Positions 1 through 10,847 of a stretch of 64,000 bases of DNA are shown one piece after another. The DNA is taken from contig CM077011.1 of NCBI GenBank assembly GCA_039090855.1, positions 26,317,001 to 26,381,000 on the forward strand, in the 5' to 3' direction. Made by a program: the position numbers and the translations under genes. The stretch comes from Macrothele yani. Its lineage: Eukaryota > Arthropoda > Arachnida > Araneae > Macrothelidae. The notes beneath the pieces were generated by a model that did not search any database, was not told the origin of the DNA, and was given only the letters and a program-made list of their open reading frames with translations. Position 1 is the first letter of the stretch. Each line of letters opens with the position of its first letter.

Positions 1-600
1 TTCTCCTTGATTTTTGTTCATTGGTTAACGTGTGTGGAACAAATTTAGCAGAGAGGTTTGTTTTGCCCAAATCTTCATGCAGGATGGTTCGAATCGTTTC
101 TTTGTTGATGTTTAAAGACTCTTCCATCATTCTTAGTGACGCACATCGACTGTTTGCCACGAAATCACGCACTTTTTCAATTATCTCAGGTGTCCTAGAT
201 GAACTTGGTCTTCGGGTATGCTTATCATTTTCTAGCGTCTCTCTTCCGTCCAAAAAACGTTTGTGCCACAGGAAAACATTTGATCTACTTAAACAAAACT
301 CACCGTAAACTTGTTTCATCGTTCGGTACGTTTCCGAGGCCTTTTTACCAAGTTTTGCGTTAAATTTAATAACAGCCCTTTGTTCCGTCTTAATAATTCA
401 ACATGAAAAAAATTTTACTTCTCTAATGAACGGCCGTTTCGTTTGAGTTACTTTAAGAACTGCGCAGTACTTTTGGTAGAAAGCAAGCAGATGGTCACGG
501 TTTATAACGCATTCGCGATTACAGTGGTGGCGCCTCCGTAGGCTGAAATCTAGCGCCAGTCTTAAAAATTCTTTGACGCACTGTGTAAGTCGCACGAGTC
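1..600 (-). mobile_element. mariner element, 5' part, cut by the window edge
   Basis: From about 389 down to base 1 the minus strand reads open as the N-terminal half of a mariner transposase. It shows the helix-turn-helix segment (KASETYRTMKQVYGEFCLSR), 'VFLWHKRFLDGRETLEND' and 'RTPEIIEKVRDFVANSRCAS', then KETIRTILHEDLGK. A stop codon lies just upstream of the recognisable homology, so the original start seems lost. The 390-600 stretch is the untranslated leader towards the terminal repeat. The catalytic half would lie beyond base 1. Confidence 0.7.
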
Positions 601-639
601 TCGCACGTAACGAAAGCTCACAAACGTAAGCAATTGTCG

Positions 640-1290
640 TTTTGTAATATATTTTGCTCGTTTCAATATGAGTGTAAAAGTGAAGGGCAACTTTGATTTT
701 GAAAGTTGGCTTGTTTTTTCATTTCCTCCTCAAAAGAGAATAGCCAACGAAAAACACTGCTGTTGATGTGCTGTCAAAGCGATTGCCGTAAGGGTGTTGT
801 AAACGAGAAAATCAACGCAGTTTTGTGTTTCGGCTATCAGCCTCTCGCAGATGCCCCGCTCGGATGCCTGGAGCCAATCCGGCGGAGTGTTCAGCACACG
901 TGATTCAGCACGCCATTTCGTGGCTAAGAGTAGGCATACGACCGCAACGGTAAAAGTCAGCAGTACATCAGTGCGTGCCGTAGATTACTAGGCGTGTGGC
1001 TTAATAATACTTTTTTACATTCCGTGAGTTAACTTGTGCGAAAAAGAAAATTATAAGTTTTTTTAAAAAGATTTCCATCTAATGTAAGTAATCATGCTAT
1101 CTGGAAAACGCAAATATGAAGACGAGAACAGGAGATTTAAAGCGGAGTGGTAAGGAGAATTTGTTTTTGTGGAGAGGAACAAGAAACCAATGTGTCTTTA
1201 TGGAATAAATAATTGCTGTCCTATGCACGATTAAAATAACTGAAATTTAAAAGAACTGATGTTCCTATACACACCAAATGTGATGAAAAT
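640..1290. other. No recognisable feature
   Basis: About 650 bases between the mariner leader and the Penelope-like 3' end. Only short ORFs without splice support were seen; no repeat in this window matches it. Confidence 0.4.
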
Positions 1291-1319
1291 GATCTAAATG
1301 ACAGATTAAAACAACATAA

Positions 1320-1352
1320 GATCTTTCGATCCCTCTTGGGATCATCCTCAGA
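1320..1352 (-). ncRNA. Hammerhead-like motif at the Penelope-like element 3' end
   Basis: On the minus strand CTGAGGA is followed by a 6-bp hairpin (GATCCC / GGGATC, loop AAGA) and then GAAA. This is the order CUGANGA - stem II - GAAA of a hammerhead ribozyme core. Penelope-like elements are known to carry hammerhead motifs near their ends. One extra base sits between CTGAGGA and the stem, and stems I and III are not clear, so activity is doubtful. Confidence 0.35.
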
Positions 1353-1491
1353 TGTGCTCACGAATTGGTGATTCCGACCTTAAATAACAGAAGGGCAGGA
1401 GTCAGGATTCAATCTGTGCGTTCACTGCGCATGCCTGGGATTATTCACGGGAGGATCCGGGTCGTCGAGTGGGCGGATATGTCATCTGGTG

Positions 1492-2425
1492 TTAAGGTAT
1501 TCCAGGTGTTGTCATTCTGAGTATTATTTGATTCCCTTGGATATTTTTCCAAGGATTGGGGATGTTCATTGGTAGATAGTCGTTGCAACATTGATTACCC
1601 TTGATGAATATCATCAAATTCTCAGCAAAAAGCAACGAGGTTTTATTCCATGGTGTTGTAACGATGGAAGCTTCCTGCCAAGCTGGATAATAAGAACCTT
1701 TCTTGGTAAGACGTGATAATGCAGTTTTATTGTTTCGAGTCTTGGTGTCATATATATGTTCTTTCACTCTAATATCTAACGTCCTCTGAGTAGATCCTAT
1801 GTAAGTGTGAGGTGGGTTACCTGGCTCAGTACTGTAAAGAGGTATGCAATATACTCCGGTGACGGGATCCCTGTTTGATTTGATCGCGGTCGTTGCGAAT
1901 AATGGAGTAGGTATTTGATGTTCTGAGGCCAAAATCGATTTTATGACGGTGACACAAGTTTTTCATAGTGCGAGTAACGTGTGGGTCATAGCACATGGAC
2001 CCAACGAATTTCGTATTCCTAGTTTCTCTCTCGAGGGTAGACATGGTTGAGTTTCTGAGACTTTTATAAACCGAATCGACCAAATGATCTTCCTAGCAAT
2101 GGTTTCGGGCGATTTCTTTAATTTTTGCAATCTCTTGTTTTTTCAGTTGGTTACTGGAGGAGTGTGTAATGGCTCGTTGTATCATGAATCAAATGGCTGC
2201 ACGTTTATGACTCAGAGGGTGCATGGAGTTGTAAGGGATGATGCTAGGGACAGACATAGGCTTCCTGAAAACTGAGGTTTGAATAGTATGATTTGTACTG
2301 TTTCTGGTTAGTAAGATGTCCAAAATCTGCTCGCAAGTTGTGACGTCATAAAACTTTAATAGGATCATCACACAACACGTGACGTAATGAGACAGATGGC
2401 GTGACCGCGCGCGCCAACATTTCAA
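1492..2425 (-). pseudogene. Penelope-like element (PLE): RT end plus GIY-YIG endonuclease, frameshifted
   Basis: Reading the minus strand from 2425, ILDILLTRNSTNHTIQTSVFRK and 'SMHPLSHKRAAI' match the end of the PLE reverse transcriptase. The linker 'LKKQEIAKIKEIARNH' and VGSMCYDPHVTRTMKNLCHR follow. Then GVYCIPLYSTEP...HTYIGSTQRTLDIRVKEH gives the GIY-YIG endonuclease, with its Gly-Val-Tyr and Tyr-Ile-Gly pair and the Arg-x-x-x-His helix. It is broken by a stop near 2188 and by a frameshift between 1826 and 1932. The RT palm is missing. Only the 3' third of an element is present. Confidence 0.8.
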
Positions 2426-2689
2426 TCGCCAGAATGTGACGTCATAAGATTTCTAAGTATCGGTAACATTAATGGGACAACGCCATGACACTAAAAACGT
2501 GGTAATCCGGGGTGGTTATTTAACCCACTAAACGAATTTTCTTAAAGTCGAGATCAAGCTAAATCAATTTCTAGTACCCGAAAACGGTAGGTTAGCGACT
2601 TTCATCAAAATCCTTAGAGCCGTTTTCAAAATAAAATTTACATACATACATACAAGAACTGCTCCTTTAATAGTATGAGATAAGGGCGA

Positions 2690-3046
2690 TGGAATGGATC
2701 CCGATCCTATGTCCTGACATTTGACCCCATTTCGTCCATTTTCAATAGGGTTCGTCCTCAGGTGGTCCCCTACGATATACTACAATTTCATCGAAACCGA
2801 GGCATATTTACGCAAGTTATGACGCATAAGAGCAATGAAATGCATCCCGCTCCCATGTCCTGACCTTTGATCTCACTTCACCCATTTTGAATAGGGTGCC
2901 TTCTCAGGCGGTCCCCTAACACATACTAAAATTTCATCGAAATCGAACCATTTTTACGGGAGTTATATTGCCGACAAACAGACGGACAGACGGACGAACA
3001 AAGCTGGAGCATATACGCTCCTTCAATCTATGGTTGGAAAGCGTAA
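2690..3046. repeat. Interspersed ~130-150 bp repeat, two units (family also at 17.8-18.5 kb)
   Basis: Two diverged units share 'GGAATGGATCCCG', 'CCTATGTCCTGAC', 'CCCATTTCGTCCATTTTCAA' and 'TTTCATCGAAA'. The array ends with a GACGGAC-rich run and AAAGCTGGAGCATATACGCT. The same units and the same ending recur near 18.4 kb, so the array and its tail move or expand as one family. No coding potential. Confidence 0.7.
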
Positions 3047-4150
3047 AAAAGATAGTCAGCGTCGCAAATGACGACGCTCCAGCAATGAGAGGTCCTACTA
3101 AAGGGCTTTTGGGACTTTTAAATGCCGACGCATTGTATCCCAATTTTATCCCTGTCCATTGCATTATTCATAGGGAGCACCTAGTAGCTAAATATTTTAA
3201 ATATGACCACATCATGGTGGTAGTTTTAAAAATTGTCAACTACATACGCTCAAGCGCCAAAACTCATCGACAGTTCAAAGCCTTCATACAAGAAATAGAA
3301 AACGATGCGCTTCCAGATGATGTATCGTGGTTTTGTTTAGTAAGATGGCTCTCAGTAAGCAATGTTCTAACAAAATCCTTAAATTTGCTAGAACCAATCA
3401 AACAATTTGTCATTGAAAAAGAGAAATCTTTCCCAGAACTTGAAGATGCCAACTGGTTAATATGGCGTTTTTCACAGATGTAATGAATCACTTACAATCA
3501 TTAAATTTATCACTGCAAGGACATGGTAAACTTATTTCGGATTTAGCACAGAGTATCTGCAGCTTCCATAACAAACTTAAACTCTTCGAGAAAGGCCTGG
3601 TTTCTAAAACCTTCACTCACTTCACGTGTCTTACTAAAATGTTGGAAACTTTACCCAGGTATGAAATTATAGCTACAGATTATGTATGCAAGCTGCTCAG
3701 ACTGGTAGAAGATATTACTAATAGATTTAGTGATTTAAGAGGACTGAAGTCATCATTTACATTTTTAGAAAACCCTTTTCGTGTTGACATTTTGAAGAAT
3801 GGCTGTCCCGTCTCACCACTAATTGCTGGGGATATAGCGGCTGTGGAGTTGGAGCTACTAGAGCTTCAAGAAGATGAAGGATTGAAACAGGTAAAACAAA
3901 ATCATTGTTCAACTATTGAGTTTTGGAAACAGGTTCCGGAATAAAAATATCCTAAAGCCAAAGAGTATGCGCTGAGACTAATCTCAATTTTCGGTACTTC
4001 ATATTGTTGTGAGTCTTTGTATTCAACACTTAAATTTATTAAAAATAAGCATCGGTCTGTTTTAAGCTGATCAGCATTTAGCTGAACTTGTGCGAACTGC
4101 CCTAACAAGCCATCAACCAAACTTTCGTTAGCTAAGTGCTAAGATGGAGA
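3040..4150 (+). pseudogene. hAT-superfamily transposase relic (ZBED5/SCAND3-like)
   Basis: The plus strand reads ANDDAPAMRG...VHCIIHREHLVAKYFK, matching the 'DgApaM.G...hCiiHrq.La' core of hAT transposases of the ZBED/SCAND3 type. 'FCLVRWLSVSNVLTKSLNLL' (RWLSRG-like) follows, then NLSLQGHGKLISDLAQSI after a frameshift near 3470, and the C-terminal dimerisation region YPKAKEYALRLISIFGTSYC / ESLYSTLKFIKNKHRSVL. The N-terminal BED finger is missing; the homology begins right after the preceding repeat. A stop near 3943 and one near 4066 break it further. Inactive. Confidence 0.75.
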
Positions 4151-4235
4151 ACATTCGTGAAGCATCCACAAGCAAATCTAATTTTTAAAGATTTTCTTTA
4201 CAAAATTGTTTGATAGAATCAGAACAATATTTTAT

Positions 4236-4340
4236 TTTTTTTGAATAACATTTTTATTATTATGTTTTTGAATAGCTTTGTAACTTTTATGTTTTTGAAT
4301 AACTTTGTAACTTTTATGTTTTTGAATAACTTTGTAACAA
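4236..4340. repeat. Short tandem repeat, ~28 bp unit, about 3.5 copies
   Basis: TTATGTTTTTGAATA(A/G)C followed by TTTGTAAC repeats with little variation. The rest of 4150-4585 is AT-rich without a recognisable feature. Confidence 0.75.
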
Positions 4341-5202
4341 GAAATAATATCAAATAATTACTTTTGGACATTGATCAGTCTTAGTTTACCATATTTCATA
4401 CATACATTTAATTTGCATAAGAGCCGCACAACTCGCCTGAGAGAGTCGTGCTATGGCCACTCTGGGTATATAACTAACATCGAACCACTTGTGATTAGCG
4501 CATTGTCAAACATCAGAGGATGAGCTTAAAGTAAGCTTGAAAGATCTCATGTGTGTATTTTAACTTGTATATATGGTTATTAATAATATTATTAATAACA
4601 TAAATAATATTATTAATAACATCTATAAAGTGCAAGTGCAAAGATTCGGCTCTTTGAAAATACAACACACATAAAAATTGGAAAAGGAGTGAGACAAGGT
4701 GACGCCATATCTCCGAAGCTCTTTAATGCCACATTGGAAAATGTCTTTCAATCACTGAACTGGGAAAACAAAGGGATAAAGATTAATGGAGATTATCTAA
4801 CCCACCTTCGTTTTGCTGATGACGTAGTCATTTTTGCAACTACCCCATCAGAGCTACAGAGTATGATCCAGGAACTTGCTGACAAGAGTAAAGAAGTGGG
4901 ATTAAAAATGAACTTTCAGAAGACAAAAGTGATGTTCAATGCTTTTACAAGAAATGAAGATCTATCGATTGATGGAGAAAAGCTGGAAGTAACAGACACG
5001 TACGTTTATCTTGGACAGCAGATATCAAGTGAGGGTCACATCGATGAAGAAATTAATCGGCGTACAAAACTTGCCTGGAGAGCTTTTGGAAGAAACAGCA
5101 TAATTTTCAAGAGCAATATGCCTTTATGTCTCAAAAGAAAAGTGTTTGATCAATGCATCCTTCCAGTGCTTACGTATGGTGCAGAGACATGGACCTTAAC
5201 TA

Positions 5203-5864
5203 CTAGGGGTGTTCAAATGAAAAGGTACGAAACGTCATAAGAACGTAACCGTTAACATATTTGCCTATGCCGCTATGGGAGAACGTAGCGACCCATCTAG
5301 GGATGCGATTGGAGTCGCCGGCGTGGATCGGAGCATGCGCAGGAGAGAGCAGAGGCTCTTATAAAGAGAGCCGTCCAATTGACTACTTGTTGAATTCCTC
5401 CAGCACAGACGAACCATTAACTCCGATGTGTACTGTGAGACATTCCGAAGCCTACGCAGGTCCATCAAGAACAAAAGACCGGGGCTGCTCACGGAGGGTG
5501 TGGTTCTGCTCCATGATAACGCGCGTCCACACGTCTCCAGGGTCACACACACGGAACTGGCCAAGTTCCAGTGGGAGCAGCTTGACCATCCGCCCTACAG
5601 CCCGGACATGTCGCCCTGCGATTTCCATGTGTTTGGTCCCCTGAAAAAACATCTGAAAGGGAAGCGCTTCCACTCGGACGACGAACTCAAGGATGCTGTG
5701 TAGGACTGGGTCTCGTCACTGCCACAGGAATTCTGGGAACAAGGAATCCTTCGGCTCGTTAATCAATGGGATCGTTGTGCTACGGCCTATGGTGTATACT
5801 TTGAATAAAGTCTTCATTTACACCCACAGTGTCGTTTCGTACCTTTTCATTTGAACACCCCTAG
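5203..5864 (+). mobile_element. Deleted mariner with perfect 32-bp TIRs, inserted in RTE
   Basis: It begins CTAGGGGTGTTCAAATGAAA and ends with the exact 32-bp inverse (5203-5234 and 5833-5864). It is flanked by TA at 5201-5202 and 5865-5866, the mariner target duplication. Removing it restores the RTE reading. The inside keeps the leader (5235-5425) and the C-terminal third of the transposase; the N-terminal two thirds are deleted. The perfect TIRs suggest a recent move, with transposase supplied in trans. Confidence 0.93.
5428..5802 (+). pseudogene. mariner transposase, C-terminal fragment
   Basis: LLHDNARPHVSRV and 'YSPDMSPCDFHVFGPLKKHL' carry the second and third catalytic Asp, 34 residues apart (DD34D spacing). 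The frame reads on past one TAG at 5701 to 'GVYFE' and a stop at about 5805, then AATAAA. The first catalytic Asp is in the deleted part. Confidence 0.82.
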
Positions 5865-6364
5865 TAAAAGAGACATACAAAGGCTGCAGACAACTCAAAG
5901 AAGCATGCTTGGTGTAACCAGGAGAGGTAAGAAGAGGAACTCGTGGATCCGAAAAATGACAAGAGTGGAAGACATCATGATCAGAGTTAAATCCCTGAAA
6001 TGGCAATGGGCTGGACATACTGCCAGAAGGACAGACCATCGATGGACAGCCGAAATTTTAGATTGGATTCCAAGGGACAGGAAAAGACCCAGAAGAAGAC
6101 CACATGGGAGATGGGTGGATGAAATTCGAAAGTATGCAGGAGTGACATGGAAGAGACTGGCACAAGACAGACCGTTGTGGAGGAAACTTGGGGAGATCTT
6201 CGTCCAGCAGTGGATTGATAATGGTTGATGATGATGATATGGTTTTTAATCTGTATATATGCTTTTTAACGTAAAGTTTTATAAAAATCGTGCGTAAGAC
6301 GGCATTGCTTCATTTCATTTTGGATTACCTTCAGCACGAAAATCACCTACTTCACTTTGATTCA

Positions 6365-7190
6365 AATCAGACTACTATGGGGATTTTTTGAGAGTGTGGG
6401 GAGTACATTAATGGTGCCATTGATGGATAACACGAGCCATATGTTTAGGGTTATTGTCCTGCTTGAAGTAAAAGTCACTACCTAAATTCAGTTTTACCGC
6501 ACTTTGCTGCAGATTTTCCTGAAGAATATTCAAATACACCAATTTGTCCATTGTACCATCTATGAGTACAACCACACCAGGAGCCCACATGCAAACCCAC
6601 ACCATAACCCAGGACATCCCATGTTTACTAGAGCTTGAACATTCTTCTCTTGCAGCTCTGCTTGAGTTTTTTATAAACGAAATTCTCTCCATTGCGGTTC
6701 ATTAGAGTGAATATAATTTCGTCTGAAAACACCACTTTAGACCAAAAAGCCTTACCTTTATTTTAATGCTCATTTGCGAAGGCAAGCCTGCTCTTTCGAT
6801 TAATTTTTACTGGTGTACTGCCTTTCTTCTGGCTTCTCTCACTCCATAACCAGCACATTGAAGGACTCTGCGGACAGATTTGGGATCAACCACTTAGTTC
6901 AAATATCGTCCTTTAGCATTGTTGCAACTTCAGTTGACGAAACTTCAACATTTATCACGACGGAACGGGCTCTTCTTTGGAGGTCAACTTCCGATGGAAG
7001 CCACATCTGAGTTTATTTTCCAAGCTGCGAGTCGCTTTAAAACGCTTAAATACATTTCTGATCGCGAATCGACTCCTTGGAACTATTTCCCCGATTTCTG
7101 AATATGATTTGTTAAGATGATGCAAACGTATGATGATTTTTCTTCCATCTATTGTTGTTTCAGTGCCTCTGCTATCTATTTCGTTAGTAA
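6365..7190 (-). pseudogene. Tc1-like transposase relic
   Basis: From 7190 downward the minus strand shows the helix-turn-helix (GRKIIIRLHHLNKSYSEIGE, RNVFKRFK). At 6692-6408 come 'GMSWVMVWVCMWAPGVVVLI', DGTMDKLVYLNILQENLQQS and FYFKQDNNPKHMAR with the second catalytic Asp. The 'SPDLNPIEH' block with the final Glu is gone. Stops and frameshifts lie between the parts. Terminal repeats were not identified. Confidence 0.72.
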
Positions 7191-7471
7191 CAGCAAATGG
7201 ATCAAAATAATAACAATTTTCACGCCTGATAAGGATAGAAGAGAATTTGAGTTTTATACATCCAGCGTGTTAAACACGTGACATGACGTAAGCGAAGTTT
7301 ATTTGCATAAATGTCATCGATGTGATTTTTGTCCGTGCAAATCTTGTATCAGTAAAAGGATAAAGGTATGTAAACAATATTTTTCTTCAGCATTAGCAAC
7401 GTCTAATTGTTACGAGGTCCGTCCCAAAAGTAATGAGAATGATTACAAGACAAATGCGTTTAATCAAAATG

Positions 7472-9006
7472 CACTGGTGTGCAAAAATTAAGGACGAATA
7501 GGAGAAATTAGCATAACAGCGGAACGAGCAGGCAGAACGGACCGAAAGACCACTCAGGAGATAGACTAGGGTCCGGTACGGTAGGGTATGCGCATATATT
7601 CAGCATGACGTAGGGAGGGGGTGGGGTGTCGAAGGGTATAAAGCACACGTACGGTGTACGCTCAGCAATCCGGTGAAAGCTATTGCACGGTGTGTATCGG
7701 TTTGAACGACGTCGAGTTGCTGCCACCGTGTGATATGGTCAACAGGCAATCCAGTAGACGACATCTGGATGACTTTACCCGAGGTCGCGTCATTGGGAAG
7801 TTGGAAGAAGGTCGAAGTGTGACTAGTGTGGCCGAGGAGTTCGGGATTGCTCACAGCATCGTTTCACGAGCTTGGAGAGCATTTCAAACGACAGGAACAG
7901 CTGTCCGAGAGTTTAGCAGTGGTCGTCCACGAGCAACCACGGCGGCGGACGACCGGTATATTGTCCTACAGGCGAGAAGAGACAGACGGAAGACAGCGAG
8001 AGAAATCGCAAGGCACATGCAACAGACAACTGGACGTCCGTTATCGCGTCTTAACGTGGCCAGGAGGCTGCACAAAGGTGGTGTATTTGCCATTAACGCC
8101 TGCTCATCGGAGACGGCAATTATCTGTGGTGCCAGGAACACAACACCTGGACACATCAGCATGGGGTCGAGTTCTCTTTACAGATGAGAGCCGATTTAGT
8201 CTGACGAGCGATTCTGGACGTATACACATCTGGAGAGAGCAGGGAACACACAATCACACTCCAACATCATCGAAAGAGACCGGTTTGGAGGTGGCGGAGG
8301 GAGTTCTCGTTTGGGGCGGTATCATGCTTGGTAACCGTACTGACCTCCACATCGTCCAAGGAAGTTCAGTCACTGGTGTCCGCTATTGTACCGAGGTTCT
8401 CCTGCCTTACGTGCGTCTGTTTAGAGGTGCTGGGGGTCCTGAGTTCCTCTTCATGGACGACAACGCTACACCTCATCGTACAGTGGCTGTCGCAGAGCTG
8501 TTGGGGAGTGAAGATTTTGAACGCATGGATTTTCCCGCAAGGTCCCCGGACCTAAATCCAATCGAACACGTGTGGGACCTTCTCGGGAGACGATTGGTAG
8601 CACGTCACCAACCGCCAGCAACTATTCCGCAGCTGCGATTAGCGCTACAAGAGGAATGGGCCACGATGCCTCAACAGCTCCTTGACAACCTCGTCCTCAG
8701 CATGGACAGACGTTGTAAGTCTTGCAACGCAGTCAGGGGTGATCATATCCCCTACTAAAGACAGGATTTCTCTTGGCAGCCGCCTGTCACATGGACGTTT
8801 CTGTCTTCTGTCCAGTTGTGCTCGAAGCAAACCTTTTTAATAAAGTGCCTTTGTATCCTTTGGATTCCTTGTTTGGATGGTTTTGCTCACTTGTCCCATA
8901 TTCTTACATCTTGGGGATCTGATGGTATGATTTGAGTCGATGTGGAGCACTTCTGCACGACGTTACATTTGAAAAACCGTCTCGTCTTTAATTTTTCACG
9001 CCAGTG
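7472..9006 (+). mobile_element. Tc1-like element inserted in the mariner
   Basis: Inverted ends CACTGGTGTGCAAAAATTAA (left) and its imperfect inverse at about 8980-9006, with TA on the right and TG (TA mutated) on the left. It is 1535 bp. Its transposase reads plus, opposite to the host mariner. Confidence 0.85.
7735..8758 (+). pseudogene. Tc1-like transposase, one small frameshifting deletion
   Basis: It starts MVNRQSSRRHLDDFTRGRVI, with paired helix-turn-helix domains (VTSVAEEFGIAHSIVSRAWR; TAREIARHMQQTTGRPLSR). Near 8085 a few codons after 'RRLHKGG' are lost and the frame shifts. It continues VYLPLTPAHRRRQL, FTDESRFSL (first Asp), FMDDNATPHR (second Asp) and SPDLNPIEHVWD (Glu), with 34 residues between Asp and Glu (DD34E). 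It ends with a TAA at 8756-8758. It is otherwise nearly full length (about 340 residues). Confidence 0.85.
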
Positions 9007-9049
9007 TACATACCATTAGGCCCAATCACCTTCGAAATGAATATCGTGG

Positions 9050-9876
9050 AACTGAACACACTTATTCCATAGGCGCTGCCATTCGTCGTAGCAGTGCTGG
9101 AACTTTTACCGCTTAAGAAACTCCTTCATAGCCAAAGATGTGTGACTCGGCGCATTGTCATTGTGGAGGATCTACGTTTCCGCGAAGTCACGATGCACTT
9201 GAAAAATCCTTTCCCTCAAACGCTCCAGGATCTGTAGGTAAAAGGTCTGATTGACTGTCTGCCCTGGTGTTACAAATTCTTTGTGCGCCACTCCTTTCGA
9301 TTTGCTCATGCGAGGCTTCTTCGGTCGAGGTGAAGAGGGAGTGTGTCATTTTGAACTCTACCTTTTTGTTTCGGGATCGTACTCAAACATCCATGTTTCA
9401 TCCCCAGTAATCACTCTACGCGAAATGTCGGGCTCTGTTGTCACACGATTCAACAGTTCTTGGGAAATGAACAGACGATTCTCCTTCTGCTCATCGGACA
9501 AGTTTTTTGGGACGAGTTTTGCGCAAATCTTCTTCATGTTGAGATTTTCCGTAGTGATTCGATGAACCACCGTTTTTTGGTACTCCGCCCTCATCTTCGA
9601 TTAGTCGGACATTGAAAGTCGGTCCCGTTCCAGAGCAGCCTTGATAACGGTCGCCACATTGTCATCGGTGCTAGACGTTGAAGGTGGCCCTAAGCGCTGC
9701 TCATCCTCAACGGATTCCCTTCCATCCTTGAAGGCCCTGTGCCACATGAAAACTTGGGTTGATGACAAAGCTGCGTCCCCATACGCTGTCTTCAGCATCT
9801 CTGAGGTTTCTACGGCTCTTTTTCTCATTTTTACGCAAAATTTGATTGCGTAACGCCGCTCGACGCTCCTTTGCAT
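9050..9876 (-). pseudogene. mariner transposase with in-frame stop and internal deletion
   Basis: It starts MQRSVERRYAIKFCVKMRKR and continues FMWHRAFKDGRESVEDEQR. One TAA near 9601 is read in frame into ITTENLNMKKICAKLVPKNL and 'VITGDETWMFEYDPETKR' with the first catalytic Asp. Near 9150 'LHNDNAPSHTS' carries the second Asp. The text then jumps to 'KFQHCYDEWQRLWNKC', so the YSPDLAP block with the third Asp is deleted. Confidence 0.8.
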
Positions 9877-10129
9877 TTTCGTCCGTAACAAGTGTGAAAA
9901 ACAAGGGTGCACTTTTTTAACGTTCCGACGCTTCGAAAGGATCGCCCTCAACTGAGGATGGTCCAGCCGTTTACCTGAGATATTGACGTAACAACGTGCA
10001 GCGCCACCTGCCTCTCGCGGCGAGCGACAACGAATCATTCTCATTAGTTTTGGGACAGACTACTTATGCGACCAGTTCATTGCGTTGCAAATGTTTTTAC
10101 TAGTAATTTTATACAATAACTTCAGGAAT

Positions 10130-10165
10130 CGTCTGTGCGCCAATACTTTTGTCCACCACTGTACA
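10130..10165. mobile_element. Terminal fragment of a Tc1-like element
   Basis: GCGCCAATACTTTTGTCCAC followed by CACTGTA is typical of the right end of Tc1-like elements. Nothing of the body is present. Confidence 0.4.
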
Positions 10166-10176
10166 TACATAGGCAG

Positions 10177-10180
<4 letters not shown>

Positions 10181-10257
<77 letters not shown>
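10181..10257. repeat. (AG)n microsatellite
   Basis: About 38 uninterrupted AG units. The rest of 10258-10552 is the likely 3' untranslated region of the IR gene and has no other feature. Confidence 0.98.
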
Positions 10258-10259
<2 letters not shown>

Positions 10260-10552
10260 AAATGCTTTTTATTCTTATTTGTACTCCTTCATGTTCCCAG
10301 GCGTACTGCGATTTGTATCAGTCTGAAGAGTACCGATCTTCATGACCAGAAGTTTGGCGGAAACACGAAATCAGTCGGAATACTTTGACACCGTATATTT
10401 GGATTAAATGTATATTTGGATTAAATGACCGTTCCCCCAAAATTTGGAGAAACGTGAAAATAAATCATCTCGTAACCACTTTAAAAAATTAGCGTTTTGT
10501 AATTCTGAAGTAGTTGTGGATTTAAATGCAATTATTTCAGTAGGCAGGATAC

Positions 10553-10847
10553 TCAGGAGTTATATGCCCAAATCCATATTCTTTTTCGCTCGAGACTGGA
10601 GTGCTGATTTGCAGTGTGTTTTGACCTCATTTTTGCTCTTCGTCCAACAAAACTTGCGAAAAGTTCCGAAATGAGAGCTATAACTGATGTAGTAATGCCG
10701 ATGCCAAAGAGCAGAAACACGCCTCCCATGTCTTTCAACTTCAAGCATGGCAGACCCACAGGCGCGGGTTCAATGCACAATCTGTAACTGGCGTAAGCTT
10801 TCTCCATCCTCGACGAAAACCAGTAAGCTTCTGCAACACGACGAATT
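10553..10847 (-). CDS. IR gene exon D (last): end of S2, M4 and C-terminal tail
   Basis: The acceptor TTTTGCAG is followed by one base completing an Ile codon, then 97 residues and a TGA stop. [20 protein letters not shown] is the classic end of IRs: 'l.l.d..gaF.ll..G...s....', running into the M4 helix [10 protein letters not shown] basic, Ser-rich cytoplasmic tail of about 35 residues follows. A possible AATAAA on the minus strand lies at 10268-10273, about 280 bases beyond the stop and next to an AG microsatellite. Confidence 0.88.

Larger units (their letters stand above)
4689..6228 (+). pseudogene. RTE reverse transcriptase fragment, interrupted
   Basis: Apart from the mariner insertion the frame is open on both sides: 4689-5202 and 5867-6228. 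Compared with the 58.7 kb copy it lacks the first part of the RT domain (up to 'NYRPISLLS' and 'FIDYEKAFDS'), so it could not copy itself even without the insertion. Confidence 0.82.
4586..6238 (+). mobile_element. RTE-type LINE copy, 5' truncated, split by a mariner
   Basis: Reverse transcriptase reading [20 protein letters not shown] and [13 protein letters not shown] (catalytic Asp-Asp) runs to 5200. It resumes at 5867 with the C-terminal region ([46 protein letters not shown], ending QQWIDNG). It then stops at a TGATGATGAT tail. The same ending and microsatellite tail occur in every RTE copy in this window. The 5' half, including the endonuclease, is absent. The 662-bp insertion at 5203-5864 interrupts it after 'ETWTLT'. 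Confidence 0.88.
7413..10064 (-). mobile_element. mariner element, split by a Tc1-like insertion
   Basis: Terminal repeats of about 30 bp (left CGAGGTCCGTCCCAAAAGTA; right inverse with a few changes) are flanked by TA at 7411-7412 and 10065-10066. Removing the 1535-bp Tc1-like element leaves about 1.1 kb, shorter than the usual 1.3 kb. The missing part lies around the third catalytic Asp. Confidence 0.85.

Noticed and set aside
2338..2450. Cluster of TGACGTCA-type sites (CREB-like)
   Set aside because: Three similar sites within about 100 bp, but they lie beside a PLE remnant with no promoter or gene nearby.
10060..10345. Long ORFs made of Leu-Ser or Arg-Glu repeats
   Set aside because: Translations of the (AG)n microsatellite.
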